This document shows positions 49,979 through 59,099 of a DNA stretch of 64,000 bases, piece by piece. Position 1 is the first letter of the stretch. Each line of letters begins with the position of its first letter. Source of the stretch: Catenulispora sp. GP43 (lineage in GTDB: Bacteria; Actinomycetota; Actinomycetes; Streptomycetales; Catenulisporaceae); assembly GCF_041260665.1 (NCBI RefSeq), contig NZ_JBGCCT010000024.1, forward strand, positions 1 to 64,000, given 5' to 3'. The translations under genes were made by a program, and so were the position numbers. The notes beneath the pieces were generated by a model. That model made no database searches. It was not told the DNA's origin and saw only the letters and a program-made list of their open reading frames with translations.

Positions 49979-50428
49979 ATGAGCGTCGAGGAGCCCGAGA
50001 CCACGGAGACCGCGCTGATCGACGGCGCACTCCGCAGCCGGGACGACGACCCGGCACCGTGGTCGGTGGCCTGGGGCCTGCTCCCGCCAGGTGTGGAGGC
50101 GGTCCAGGTGACCTTCCGCGACGGCCGCCGCGCAGTACCGGCGGCCCGCGTGGGCGTCCTGGGCCGGCACTGGGCCGCCGAGGTCGCGGGCCGCTTCGAC
50201 AAGGTGGTGGTGGCCGGCGGCGCGGCGCGCGAGACGGCGAAGGTCAGAACGCGCGAGAAGACCCCGGAGCCGCGGCGCTTCTCCCGGAAGAAGAGCACGC
50301 TCCCGACCGATCCGCTGGAGCAGATGAAGCACCACTGGGGACTGGCCGCGGTGATTCTGCAGCCGGGCAGCGAGGACCGGCCGATCCTGCCGGATATCAG
50401 GAGCGCCGGCGGGGACTTGGGGGGCTAG
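49979..50428 (+). CDS. Hypothetical protein, 149 residues
   Basis: No family recognised. It opens with an acidic stretch (EEPETTETALIDGALRSRDD), then WSVAWGLLPPGVEAVQVTF and GRRAVPAARVGVLGRHWAAE, which look like a small beta-barrel, and a basic region (ARETAKVRTREKTPEPRRFS). It ends DIRSAGGDLGG, with the stop inside the first unit of an 18-bp tandem repeat. No signal peptide or helix. Possibly a small intracellular regulatory protein. Coding support is the leaderless start and GC-codon bias. Confidence 0.6.
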   Translation: MSVEEPETTETALIDGALRSRDDDPAPWSVAWGLLPPGVEAVQVTFRDGRRAVPAARVGVLGRHWAAEVAGRFDKVVVAGGAARETAKVRTREKTPEPRRFSRKKSTLPTDPLEQMKHHWGLAAVILQPGSEDRPILPDIRSAGGDLGG

Positions 50429-50511
50429 GTCCGAATTAGGAGCCAGGTCCGAACTAGGAGCCAGGTCCGAACTAGGAGCCAGGTCCGAACTAGGAGCCAG
50501 GTCCGGACTAG
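50427..50511. repeat. 18-bp tandem repeat between convergent genes
   Basis: Four full and one decayed copy of AGGTCCGAACTAGGAGCC (starts 50427, 50445, 50463, 50481, 50499). The array begins inside the stop codon of the upstream gene and ends in that of the convergent gene (50508). Each unit contains TAG on one strand and CTA on the other, so it provides stops from both directions. Confidence 0.95.
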
Positions 50512-51635
50512 ACCGGGAACTCGATGTGCGGCAGCACCGACAACCCCGGACCGTAGCGCGGCGGTATCGGCGGCTCGGCCCCGGCGGCCACCACCGGCGG
50601 CTCGACGAAGTCGACCTCCATCTCGGACCGGTGCAGCGCCACGACATCGGCGGCCTTGGGCAGCCCGGGCTGCTCCACCACCAGCAAAGGCCGCTCCAGC
50701 ACCGGCGAGAGCAGGTCCAGGACGTTGTCGACCGGCGCCGGCACAGCAGGCCGGTGCAGGTCCAGACCGGTCCACGGATCCTCCTTCACCACCACCGCCT
50801 GCCGCGCCCGCCGATCCGCCGCGGCCACGGCGGTCGCGGCCGCGTGGATGGTGGCGATGACGTCGTCGGCGGTCTCGGGCACCGCGACGAGGGTCGAGGC
50901 GGAGGTCGAGAGGTCGGTCGAGACCAGGTAGGACGCGGTGGGGCGGTCCGCGGCGTCGCCGGCGGAGGGCACGAGGTCGGTGGAGGGCGGGAGATCGGTG
51001 GAGCTGTCGGTGTCCGCGGAGAACTCGACGGTGTCCGGGGCGGCGGCGGTCTCGGGGCCGGCCGGCTCGGTTTCGGTGTCGGTATTCGTGTCGGTGTCGG
51101 TGTCCGAGTCGGAACCAGCACCGGAGTCAGAGCCCGGCGCGGCATCGGTGTCGGTGTCGGCATCGGTGTCGGTGTCGCGCACAACAGCAGAGTCGGCTGG
51201 CGCGGCGCTGGAGGACGCAATATCCGCCGAACCGTCGGCCTCATGCTCGGCCGCGACATGATCATCCGCATCCTCGGCGCCGGCAGCCGAGTCCTCAGCG
51301 GCGTTGTCGGCGTCGTCCTCAGCACCGTCCTCAGCACCGTTCTCGGCGCCGCCGATCCCGCGCTCGGCCGCGATCGCCTCCCTGACCGCCACCGCGTTCA
51401 GCGACACCGTGGCCGTCGCGTCCGGTCCGGCCATGCCTTCGGCGACCGCGCGCTTCACCGCCTCCACATCCAGCGCGACCGTCTTGATCGCGTCGGATCC
51501 GTCGACCAGCTCGATCCCGATCGTCGGGTCGTTCGGGTTCGCGCGCGCTTGGACCACCCTCTCCGTCTCTTCTCGCGCGGTCGCGGTCGCGGCGGGGCGC
51601 GTCTGGTGGTGGGGCGTCGGCTCGTTCAACAGCAT
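50508..51635 (-). CDS. Acidic low-complexity protein coupled to the TPR protein
   Basis: 375 residues. Residues 35-95 are ordered-looking (GIELVDGSDAIKTVALDVEA, DATATVSLNAVAVREAIAAE). Residues 95-225 are Ala/Glu/Asp then Asp-Thr repeats (RDTDTDADTDTDA, DTDTDTNTDTE), surely disordered. The C-terminal part is helical then Pro-rich (VIATIHAAATAVAAADRRAR, VDNVLDLLSPVLERPLLVV). No family recognised. Its ATG overlaps the TPR gene's TGA by one base (TGATG), so translation is coupled and the two proteins probably work together. A long reading frame on the opposite strand is a shadow of the repeats. Confidence 0.65.
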   Translation of the reverse strand: MLLNEPTPHHQTRPAATATAREETERVVQARANPNDPTIGIELVDGSDAIKTVALDVEAVKRAVAEGMAGPDATATVSLNAVAVREAIAAERGIGGAENGAEDGAEDDADNAAEDSAAGAEDADDHVAAEHEADGSADIASSSAAPADSAVVRDTDTDADTDTDAAPGSDSGAGSDSDTDTDTNTDTETEPAGPETAAAPDTVEFSADTDSSTDLPPSTDLVPSAGDAADRPTASYLVSTDLSTSASTLVAVPETADDVIATIHAAATAVAAADRRARQAVVVKEDPWTGLDLHRPAVPAPVDNVLDLLSPVLERPLLVVEQPGLPKAADVVALHRSEMEVDFVEPPVVAAGAEPPIPPRYGPGLSVLPHIEFPV

Positions 51636-54600
51636 CAGGTGCTCGCGGGGTCTTCGGGGGCGGTGCTCCGGGCGTGGAGTTCGCGGAGCTCGTCTTCGTC
51701 GGGGAAGTGGTCCACCGTGCGCTTCAGCAGGGCTCGGGCCCGCGGGTAGCGGTGCCAGTGGAAGGGTTGCAGGCCTCCGGCGCGGGGGTCGTCCGCGCGG
51801 GGGATGCGCAGGTTGAGGATGGTCGTCGCGTCGGGATCGCCGGCGGGGGTGCCGCCCTCACCAATATGGAGCGCCTCCTCCAGGAGGGCGGCGCACAGAC
51901 CGTAGTGGCGGGTCTCGTATTGGAACGTGGCCTCGTTCTTCCACAACGCGACCATCAGGTCCCGGAGTTCCTTCGTGTCGCGGTACGCCAGCGCGGTGCG
52001 CAGGCGGTGCGCGCGGTCGTGGAAGGAGCGCGGGTTGAGCGTGTTCATCGCGTCGGCGATGAGCAGGGTCGCTATCTCGCGGGGCGCCTCGGCGTCGGCG
52101 TCGCCGGTCCAGTTCTGGTCGGCCAGCAGCCCCCAGGTCATCCGGTCCAGGGCGAGGGCGCGCCGGTCGGCCAGGGCGGCCGAGCAGGCCAGCAGCTTCA
52201 GCGCCTGCGACAGGCCGGCGTGGTACTCAGGCTTCGAGGCGTCGATCTCGCTGAGTTCCTGCCACCACTGCACCGCCTCCAGCAGGTCGCCGTCGGGCCC
52301 GGGCCGGGTCAGCGAGCCGGCCCGCTCGGCGAGCACCACTTCCAGCAGGGCCGCGGCCTCCTGGTCACGGGGCCGCAATTCGACCGCGCGCCGCGCATGC
52401 GAAAGTGCCAGCACATAGTCCCGCACTTCGGAGCGCAGTTCCCTGGTCCGCCGCATATGCGCGACGCCCAGCTCGCTCTGCAACGCGGCGACGTCGGGCG
52501 CCACGGACAACGCGCGCTCCAGCACGTCGACCACGCTCTGCAGAACGCTGACCGGCGCGGGGGTCTCGCCGTCGCCGGCGCCACCGGCGCCACCGGCACC
52601 GTCAGCGCCGGCACCGACGCCGGCCGCGTCCGGGGCCCGCCCGGACAGACCGGCCGCCGCGATGTTCACCGTCTTGGTCGTGTCGGCGATGAACGGCGCG
52701 CTCGTGGCGGCCATGTTCACCGTCGCCGTGGCGTCCACGGAGGCCGGCTGCTCGCCTTCCTCGGCACGCCGCAGCAGCTCCCGCGCCGCGTTCATCCCGG
52801 ACTCGGCGGCGATCTCCGCCCACACCGCGTCAGGCTTCTGATCCGGATCCAGCGCGGCCGCCCGGGCTATGCACTCCAACGCGGGGGCCCACTGCTCGTC
52901 CAGGTGCAGCTCCATACCGCGCATGACGAGCGTCCTGCGCAGCAGCGCGGTCCACACCTCGTCGCGATCGGCCTCGGCGACCGTGTCCAGGGCCGCTATC
53001 GCCGCCTCGAACTTGCCGTCCTCGTACAGGAAGTGCTGCGGACCGAACGGCCCGTACAGCACCGCGACCCGCGCCGCCTCATCGTCCTCGGCCGCGTCGG
53101 GGTCCACGGCGTGCATCGCGTCGGCGAGCTCGCGCCACTCGGCCAGCGCCGGGGTGTCCGGCTGCTGGCGCAGCAGAGCGTCCAGCGTGGGGCTGATCTG
53201 CGGATCCGCCTCGCAGGCGAAGACGTCCATCCCGATCCGGACGCTCCAGGCGTCCACCTCGTCGCCGCCCCGGTACGCCGCCAGGTCGGCGAACCGCAGG
53301 TCGTTGCGCAGCTCGTCGAGCAGGGTGCGGCGGTTCCGGACGATCTGGTCGTGGTCGGCCTCGACGTCGCCGACCCCGACCACCCGCGCCCAGAAGTCCG
53401 GCGCGTACAGCGCCGTCACCAGGCAGCCGATGGTCCACATCCAGTACTCGTCGCGGTTCGAGACCCGGGCCAGCTGGTACGAGGACAGCCCGAGGGCGTG
53501 CAGCAGCCGGGCGTTCGTCGGGTCCTCGCGCACCAACGCCAGATACCCGGCGAAGGCCTCTTCATGACGTCCCTCTTCGGAATGCTGCCGCGCGGAGTAC
53601 TCCGACAACGCCTCCAGCGCCGCCAGCGCCTCCGGCTGGTCCGGCTGGATCTGCAGCGCCTGCCGCAGATCGCCGAGCGCCCGGTACGGCTCGCCGCGCT
53701 CGATCGCCGAGGCCGCGCGCCGGATGAGCAGTTCGACGCCCTCGGCCTGGGCGTCGGCGGGCAGCCGCTCCAAGGCGCCGTCCAGGTCGCCGGCCTCGGC
53801 CCGGATCAGGGCCAGCTGGCGGCGCAGCGGCGGGGTCAGGGCACTGCCGCCCAGGGCGTCGGCCCAGGAGGTCAGGGTGCGCTCGGCCTCGTCGGGGACC
53901 CCGGCCTTGCGGGCCGCGTACAGCAGCGACTGCAGGGCCGGTCCGGCGCACTTCTCGCACCGGTAGGAGGTGGTCCCGGCGGGGCGGAACAGGTGCGTCC
54001 GGCAGCCTTCGCGACCGCATCCGGCGCAGGCTCCGACCGCGTCCTTGCCGCACTCCACGTCCGCCACCGCCGCGCACGGCAGCGACGGCTCCTCGTCGTC
54101 GGGCTCGGCCTCCGCGGCCAGACGCTGCGCGGCGACCAGCGGTCCGGCGTTGGCGATCTCCTGGATGTCCAGGCTCTGGGTGTCGTCGTCGCGGAGCTCG
54201 GGCTCGGCGTCGGCGTCCGGGTCCGCGTCAACATCCTGCGATCCGGCCGAGCCGCCGTTGGCGACGTCGTTGCCCAGGAAGCGCTGGTACCACCGCACGG
54301 CGTCGTACCAGTGACCGGTGCGCTCGGCGTACAGCGCACGGGCCCGGGCGACCGCCGGATCGCAGTCCGGGTCGTCGGGCAGTTCGGCCAGCAGGGGCTC
54401 GGCGTCCTCGATCCGATCCTCCAGCAGCGCGGCCACGGCCAAGTGGCAGCGGTCGCGCATCCGGCCTTCGACGTCGAGGAACGTCCCCAGGCCCCCGGTG
54501 GCGCCGCCGGCCAGGTCGACCAGGGCCCGCAGCCGGTTCTGCCGGCCGCGCAGGCCGTCCACCGGCTCGTTGACCGGAAGCGAGGCGGCCAGGTCCAGCG

Positions 54601-56059
54601 CCACGGCCGCCTTCTCGCGGTTGTCGGGTATCTCGCGCCCGGCCATCAGCATCCAGGCCGCCTCGCGCAGCGCGGCCTCGCGCAGCGCTATTCGGAACTC
54701 GCCGACCTCCGGGGAGTCCAAGTAAGCGATCTGCCACTGCAACCGCGCGGCCGTCGGGTCGCTGCCGAGGCGCTTGCGCGCTTCCCGGTCGCGGGCCACC
54801 GCGGTCCAGTCCCGCAGTTCGGTGGTGCCCAGCCGGTCCCAGGTGTCGATGGCGGCGGCCGGGTTGTTGGCCCTCAGCTGCGCCAGGCCGTAGTGGAAGG
54901 TGGCCATGCCGCCCCAGTAGGACGACTGTCCGGACTCCGATTCGAGCAGGCCCTGGGCCTCCTTGCGGCGGCCGGCGGCCAGCAGTACGGCACCGAGCCG
55001 AATCCGCGCGGCGTGCGAATGCGCGTCGTGCCGCAGCGCGGCCTGGTAGTGCGCGATCGCCTCGGCCGGGCGGCCGGCCTGCTCGCGCAGCAGCGCCAGG
55101 CCCAGCCGGGCCGGGGCGAAGGCCGCCTCGACGGCCAGGGAGTTGCTGAAGTGGTTCCACGCCAGGTCGTCCTCGCCGAGCTGCACGGCGAGCCGGCCCA
55201 GCGAGTAGTGGACCCGCGGGTCCTGGGGCGCGTACTGGGACGCGGTGCGCAGGTCGGTCTCGGCCTGGTCGGTGCGGCCCATCTGCTGGTGCGCCAGGCC
55301 CCGGAACAGCAGCGCCTCAGGACGCAGCCACGCCCCGCGCGACCACGGCGAGGCCGGGCCGGTGCCGCGGCGGAAGGCCTCGTCGTAGGCGGAGATCGCG
55401 TCGTCGTAGCGCAGCAGGGTGCTGAGCTGGATGCCCCAGCGGAACCACAGCTCGCCGCTGCCGCCGGGCACCGCGGCGGCCAGCAGGTCCTCGGCCTCCT
55501 TGACCCGGCCGTCGCGGCGCATCATGGTGGTCAGCGCCAGCACCGGCCAGTCGACGCCGGGCAGCGCGGCCAGCGCGGCCCGGGCCGTGGCCTCCCGCTG
55601 CGCGGTGGGCCCGGTGGTGCAGGCCTTCTGGAGCCACATGACGGTGCGGATCGCGGTGTCCTCGTCGCCCGGCTCCAGGCCGTAGGTGATCGCCTTCAGG
55701 AAGTCGATGATCGGCTTGAGGTCGCCGTCCTCGGCCCGCAACCGCTCCTCGGCGAACTGCCGCACCAGCCAGCGCGGCAGCTGCCGGAAGGGCTCGGGGA
55801 GCAACGGGTAGGCCTCGCGGAAGCGGACCATGGCGTCGGTGAAGATGCCCATCGCCAGGATGGTCTCGGCCTCGCCGAGCAGAGCAAGACCCCGATAATG
55901 CTGCAGATCCTCAGGCGCGGAGGCCAGACGTCGGGCCAGGCGCGCATAGCGATCGCGAGCCCGCTCCTGTTGACCCACCGCAGCCAGGTCCTCCGCCTTG
56001 GCGAACTCCTGGGTGATCCACTGCGGGTCCGTCCCTCGTCCACGCCCCAGCAAGGCCAC
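51635..56059 (-). CDS. Giant tetratricopeptide-repeat protein with zinc-binding insert
   Basis: 1474 residues, GTG start. Helical TPR-like repeats run through most of it, e.g. EALLFRGLAHQQMGRTDQAE, DPRVHYSLGRLAVQLGEDDL, PARLGLALLREQAGRPAEAI and PYRALGDLRQALQIQPDQPE. Residues about 661-704 form a Cys/His cluster (CAAVADVEC, CAGCGREGCRTHLF, YRCEKC) of B-box-like spacing, likely binding zinc. Around 1110-1170 a Gly/Ala linker contains TATVNMAA and TKTVNIAA. No kinase, NTPase or membrane segment. It reads as a cytoplasmic scaffold; partner unknown apart from the coupled acidic protein. The 272 bases upstream (56060-56331) show nothing recognisable beyond the presumed promoter. Confidence 0.82.
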   Translation of the reverse strand: MALLGRGRGTDPQWITQEFAKAEDLAAVGQQERARDRYARLARRLASAPEDLQHYRGLALLGEAETILAMGIFTDAMVRFREAYPLLPEPFRQLPRWLVRQFAEERLRAEDGDLKPIIDFLKAITYGLEPGDEDTAIRTVMWLQKACTTGPTAQREATARAALAALPGVDWPVLALTTMMRRDGRVKEAEDLLAAAVPGGSGELWFRWGIQLSTLLRYDDAISAYDEAFRRGTGPASPWSRGAWLRPEALLFRGLAHQQMGRTDQAETDLRTASQYAPQDPRVHYSLGRLAVQLGEDDLAWNHFSNSLAVEAAFAPARLGLALLREQAGRPAEAIAHYQAALRHDAHSHAARIRLGAVLLAAGRRKEAQGLLESESGQSSYWGGMATFHYGLAQLRANNPAAAIDTWDRLGTTELRDWTAVARDREARKRLGSDPTAARLQWQIAYLDSPEVGEFRIALREAALREAAWMLMAGREIPDNREKAAVALDLAASLPVNEPVDGLRGRQNRLRALVDLAGGATGGLGTFLDVEGRMRDRCHLAVAALLEDRIEDAEPLLAELPDDPDCDPAVARARALYAERTGHWYDAVRWYQRFLGNDVANGGSAGSQDVDADPDADAEPELRDDDTQSLDIQEIANAGPLVAAQRLAAEAEPDDEEPSLPCAAVADVECGKDAVGACAGCGREGCRTHLFRPAGTTSYRCEKCAGPALQSLLYAARKAGVPDEAERTLTSWADALGGSALTPPLRRQLALIRAEAGDLDGALERLPADAQAEGVELLIRRAASAIERGEPYRALGDLRQALQIQPDQPEALAALEALSEYSARQHSEEGRHEEAFAGYLALVREDPTNARLLHALGLSSYQLARVSNRDEYWMWTIGCLVTALYAPDFWARVVGVGDVEADHDQIVRNRRTLLDELRNDLRFADLAAYRGGDEVDAWSVRIGMDVFACEADPQISPTLDALLRQQPDTPALAEWRELADAMHAVDPDAAEDDEAARVAVLYGPFGPQHFLYEDGKFEAAIAALDTVAEADRDEVWTALLRRTLVMRGMELHLDEQWAPALECIARAAALDPDQKPDAVWAEIAAESGMNAARELLRRAEEGEQPASVDATATVNMAATSAPFIADTTKTVNIAAAGLSGRAPDAAGVGAGADGAGGAGGAGDGETPAPVSVLQSVVDVLERALSVAPDVAALQSELGVAHMRRTRELRSEVRDYVLALSHARRAVELRPRDQEAAALLEVVLAERAGSLTRPGPDGDLLEAVQWWQELSEIDASKPEYHAGLSQALKLLACSAALADRRALALDRMTWGLLADQNWTGDADAEAPREIATLLIADAMNTLNPRSFHDRAHRLRTALAYRDTKELRDLMVALWKNEATFQYETRHYGLCAALLEEALHIGEGGTPAGDPDATTILNLRIPRADDPRAGGLQPFHWHRYPRARALLKRTVDHFPDEDELRELHARSTAPEDPAST

Positions 56060-56331
56060 ACCGTCCCATCAACCCGTATCGCTGCCTACAGCTTGACACA
56101 AGCGCCCCCACCCGCGCCGGGCCGGACGCTGCTTCGCGGGCACCGACCTGTCGCTTTCCCTACGAGTGCGACACAGTTCACCCCGTCTACACCCCAAGAT
56201 CACTCGGAGTTGCGCACCGCTTACCCCTTCTCGTTCGCCGGCCGCATATCGGTATCGACGCCTTGATCGCCGCACAGGTTCCCTCCGAATGGCAAAAAGC
56301 GTCTAATGCTTGAGCTGTGTCCATTGAAGAG

Positions 56332-56580
56332 CTAGGGGATGATCCCGAACTGCCGCATCTGCGCGGCGGTGTCGACGATGATCTTCTTGCCGGTCGGCTC
56401 CACCCCCAGGTACGTACCCTGATGGGTGCCGGTGACCACGTTGCGGTAGACGATCTTGCCGCCGTCGGCGAGCCGGTCCTCGGTGCGGATGTGCAGGTCG
56501 GGGAGGGCCGCCAGCAGCATCCGGAACACGGTCTTCTGGAGCTCGGCGCCGCTGATCGGGAGCTTCAGCGGGGTGCTCAC
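56332..56580 (-). pseudogene. SnoaL-like/ester cyclase fragment
   Basis: 82 residues from GTG at 56580 (GGAG ten bases upstream). VFRMLLAALPDLHIRTEDRL, then KIVYRNVVTGTHQGTYLGV and PTGKKIIVD, match the central part of SnoaL-like proteins, which are normally 130-150 residues. Both the N-terminal helical half and the C-terminal strand with its last conserved residues are missing. It may be a decayed gene or a minimal stand-alone protein; having its own start signal keeps the second option open. Confidence 0.6.
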
Positions 56581-56687
56581 GATCGGTTCGCTCCGTGGGA
56601 GTCGTTTGTGCCGGTGTCGCTTCTCACCATCAAGACGAGTCGACGACACCGGCAGTGACATCACCGGCGGAGCGCGGGTCAGTACAA

Positions 56688-58325
56688 CTAGCCGCGGGTC
56701 TCCTTCAGGAACACCGGGTTGGTCAGGGCCGCCATCGGGCCGAACAGCAGGGCGTCGCCCATCGTGTTGCCCTGGCCCGGGGTGCCGTCGGCCATCGGGT
56801 GGCGGACCTCGGCGCGGACGTAGGCGGCCAGCGAGGGCGTGGTGCGCCACACGACGACGCCGTCGCCGGCGGCGTCCAGCGACTGCTGGAACATCTGGCC
56901 CTCGTCGGTGATGAGGCGGACGGTGCCGTTCGGGACGCCGTGCACCTCCAGCCGGACGTCGACCGGGGCCTGCGCGGGCGCCTTCAGGGTCTGGCCGATG
57001 CCGGCCTGCTTGCCGGCGCCGGTCACGGTGAAGTCCAGGGTCACCGCGCTGGACTCGGCGATCCAGTTACGGCCGGCGCGCAAGCCGTCCATGACCGCGT
57101 CGGTGCGCAGGTCGTCGGCGTACACGACGTTGTGCGGCAGGCCGATCACCTGCGGGACGCTGTGCGCGTCGCTGTTGCCCACGGCCGGCAGCCAGCGGGT
57201 GCCGGAGCGGACCGCCTCGCCGAGCTTCTGGTCCCAGGTGCTCACGGCGTGCTCGTCGTCGTAGGTCCAGGGGCCGGTCCACACTTCGGTGACGTCGGCG
57301 TCGTCGAACCCGAACTTCCACTGGCAGGCGACGTAGGCGCAGTACATGTGCGCCGGCGCGACGATGCCGCCGTGCTTGCGCACCTCGCGGGCGAAGCGCG
57401 GGAAGGCGTCGTCGCGGCTGCGGTAGCGCCAGTCGATCCACTCCCCGGCCGGCAGGCCCATGGCGACCCAGTGCCCGTTGCGGGTGGTGACCTCCTCGCC
57501 GGTGATGATCAGCAGGTCCGGTCCGGCGTACTGGCCCCAGACGCCGTGCGAGGAGTTGGTGTTGTGGTCGGTGGAGACCATGAAGTCCAGGTTCGCCGCG
57601 CGGGCGCCGGCGGCGACCTCGCTGGGCAGCCGCTTGCCGTCGGAGTAGACGGTGTGCAGGTGGCAGTCGCCGCGGTACCAGGCCTGGCCGCGGCCCTTGG
57701 CGCGGGTCGGCGGGTAGTTCGGGACGAACGGGGCGCCGGGCTTGCCGTAGGTCAGGGTGACCTGCACCTGGTAGTTCATGCCGACCTGCGCCACCTGGTA
57801 GGGGCCCAGGGCGATGTGCCAGGTGCCCTTGTTGACCGGGCCGGGCAGATAGCCGGGGGTCGCCTCACTGGCGTTGATCGAGAAGGACGTGCGGAAGCCG
57901 CCGGACCAGCCGCGGAAGCCGGGACCGCCCAGGGCGATGCCGCGCTCGTCGAACACGCCGATGTCGCAGGAGTTCGTCTTGTCGCCGGCGGCCACCGTGG
58001 GGTGGTCGTAGGAGTAGGAGACGTCGATCTGCTTGATCCCGGCCGGGATCTGGACCGGCAGGTAGACGAAGTCGGCGGCGCCGGTGTCGAGGTGGCCGGT
58101 GATGGTCTGGGTGACCTGGGTGCCGTCGGCCGGGGTGCCCCCGGAGGCGCCCGCGGTGCCGTCAGTGCCGTCGGCGGCGTGGGCGAAGGTCATCGGGGCC
58201 AGGGTGAGCGCCGCGGTCGCGGCGCCGACCGTCAGGACGCCCCGGCGGGACAGGCCGGAGGCGGCGGGGTCGGCCGGCTCGGGCAGCGGTGCGACGTTGT
58301 GCTCGCAATAGCCATCAGTGCACAT
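56688..58325 (-). CDS. Tat-exported PHP-domain metallohydrolase (CehA/McbA-like)
   Basis: 545 residues. The leader is long: a 25-residue head (CTDGYCEHNVAPLPEP) before LSRRGVLTVGAATAALTLAP, a Tat signal. Residues about 70-200 are a beta domain like those of bacterial pre-peptidase modules. The PHP catalytic core follows: YRGDCHLHTVYSDGKR, DFMVSTDHNTNSSH, ITGEEVTT, VAPAHMYC and GNSDAHSVPQ, holding the metal-binding His/Asp set. Known relatives cleave phosphoesters or carbamates. The substrate here is unknown. Confidence 0.87.
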   Translation of the reverse strand: MCTDGYCEHNVAPLPEPADPAASGLSRRGVLTVGAATAALTLAPMTFAHAADGTDGTAGASGGTPADGTQVTQTITGHLDTGAADFVYLPVQIPAGIKQIDVSYSYDHPTVAAGDKTNSCDIGVFDERGIALGGPGFRGWSGGFRTSFSINASEATPGYLPGPVNKGTWHIALGPYQVAQVGMNYQVQVTLTYGKPGAPFVPNYPPTRAKGRGQAWYRGDCHLHTVYSDGKRLPSEVAAGARAANLDFMVSTDHNTNSSHGVWGQYAGPDLLIITGEEVTTRNGHWVAMGLPAGEWIDWRYRSRDDAFPRFAREVRKHGGIVAPAHMYCAYVACQWKFGFDDADVTEVWTGPWTYDDEHAVSTWDQKLGEAVRSGTRWLPAVGNSDAHSVPQVIGLPHNVVYADDLRTDAVMDGLRAGRNWIAESSAVTLDFTVTGAGKQAGIGQTLKAPAQAPVDVRLEVHGVPNGTVRLITDEGQMFQQSLDAAGDGVVVWRTTPSLAAYVRAEVRHPMADGTPGQGNTMGDALLFGPMAALTNPVFLKETRG

Positions 58326-58447
58326 GGGTTCCGACGATCGGTGACGCCGGTGAACCTGGCATGAGCGTCAAGCGAAAGGTTGTGGGCGTCGTGGCGAGGA
58401 GTCTTGAGGAATGTGGCGAGGGATGTTGCGGCTGCGTGGTCGCTCCG

Positions 58448-58948
58448 CTACCCGAGCCGGAGCCCCGGATGGTCCGGGGAGTCCGGGTACGGGTCCGCCA
58501 CCGCCTCGGTCAGCGCCCGCAGCCCGTGCACCAGGCCCGCGCGGTCGGCCGACGTCAGGTGGCCGACCAGTGCCGTGACCTCCTGCGAGCGCCGGTCCAT
58601 GACCCGGTGGACCAGGTCTCGGCCGGCCGGGGTGAGGCCGACGAGCTGTTCGCGGCGGCTGTCGGGGTTGGGCTGGCGCGCCATCAGGCCGGCGGCGGCC
58701 AGGCGGTCGGCCATGCGCAGGACGGTGGAGGGGTTCACGCCGAGTTCGGCAGCCAGGTCGGCCTGCTTCATCGGCGGACGGTCGGCCAGGACGACCAGGG
58801 TGCGCAGCTGCGGGAGGGTCAGGGAGTCGTCGACGTCGGCCAGGGCGCTCGCGGACATGCCGACGATCAGGCGTGAGGCCGCGAGGACGGCCGCGACGAC
58901 TTCCTCGGTGTCGGCTTCCTGTTGGGCGGGATGGGTGTCCGGATGCAC
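58448..58948 (-). CDS. MarR-family transcriptional regulator
   Basis: 166 residues, GTG start at 58948 directly six bases after a TAGCCT -10 box (58960-58955, minus strand), so leaderless. Winged-helix core: LTLPQLRTLVVLADRPPMKQ, LAAELGVNPSTVLRMADRLA, GLMARQPNPDSRREQLVGLT. Two TTGC/GCAA inverted repeats upstream are likely operators controlling it and the divergent gene at 59100. Ligand unknown. Confidence 0.9.
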   Translation of the reverse strand: MHPDTHPAQQEADTEEVVAAVLAASRLIVGMSASALADVDDSLTLPQLRTLVVLADRPPMKQADLAAELGVNPSTVLRMADRLAAAGLMARQPNPDSRREQLVGLTPAGRDLVHRVMDRRSQEVTALVGHLTSADRAGLVHGLRALTEAVADPYPDSPDHPGLRLG

Positions 58949-58962
58949 AGTCCGAGGCTACC

Positions 58963-59003
58963 CCTTGCGACAGCAAGGCTAACCATTGCTCAATGCAATG
59001 GTT
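58963..59003. promoter_or_regulatory. Two MarR-type operators
   Basis: CCTTGC-gaca-GCAAGG (58963-58978) and AACCATTGC-tcaat-GCAATGGTT (58981-59003) share the TTGC-n4/5-GCAA core. The first sits directly upstream of the MarR -10 box, the second towards the divergent gene. Confidence 0.8.
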
Positions 59004-59099
59004 GACGGACGTCCTCCCGGGATGTGACGTGTGCGCGCAGTCGGCGCGGCGGCGCGATGATGGAGGTATCTCCGTAAGCACGAGGAATGGGAGATCGAG

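Noticed and set aside
50427-50511. CRISPR array
   Set aside because: Units are 18 bp and directly contiguous, with no unique spacers and no cas genes; a tandem minisatellite.
50526-51749. Plus-strand frame with GVGVRVG-like repeats
   Set aside because: Mirror of the Asp-Thr repeats of the acidic protein; the TGATG coupling on the minus strand is better evidence.
51674-56266. 1530-codon plus-strand frame opposite the TPR gene
   Set aside because: Gly/Arg/Gln-rich shadow without recognisable domain; the minus strand encodes clear TPR repeats and is coupled to the next gene.
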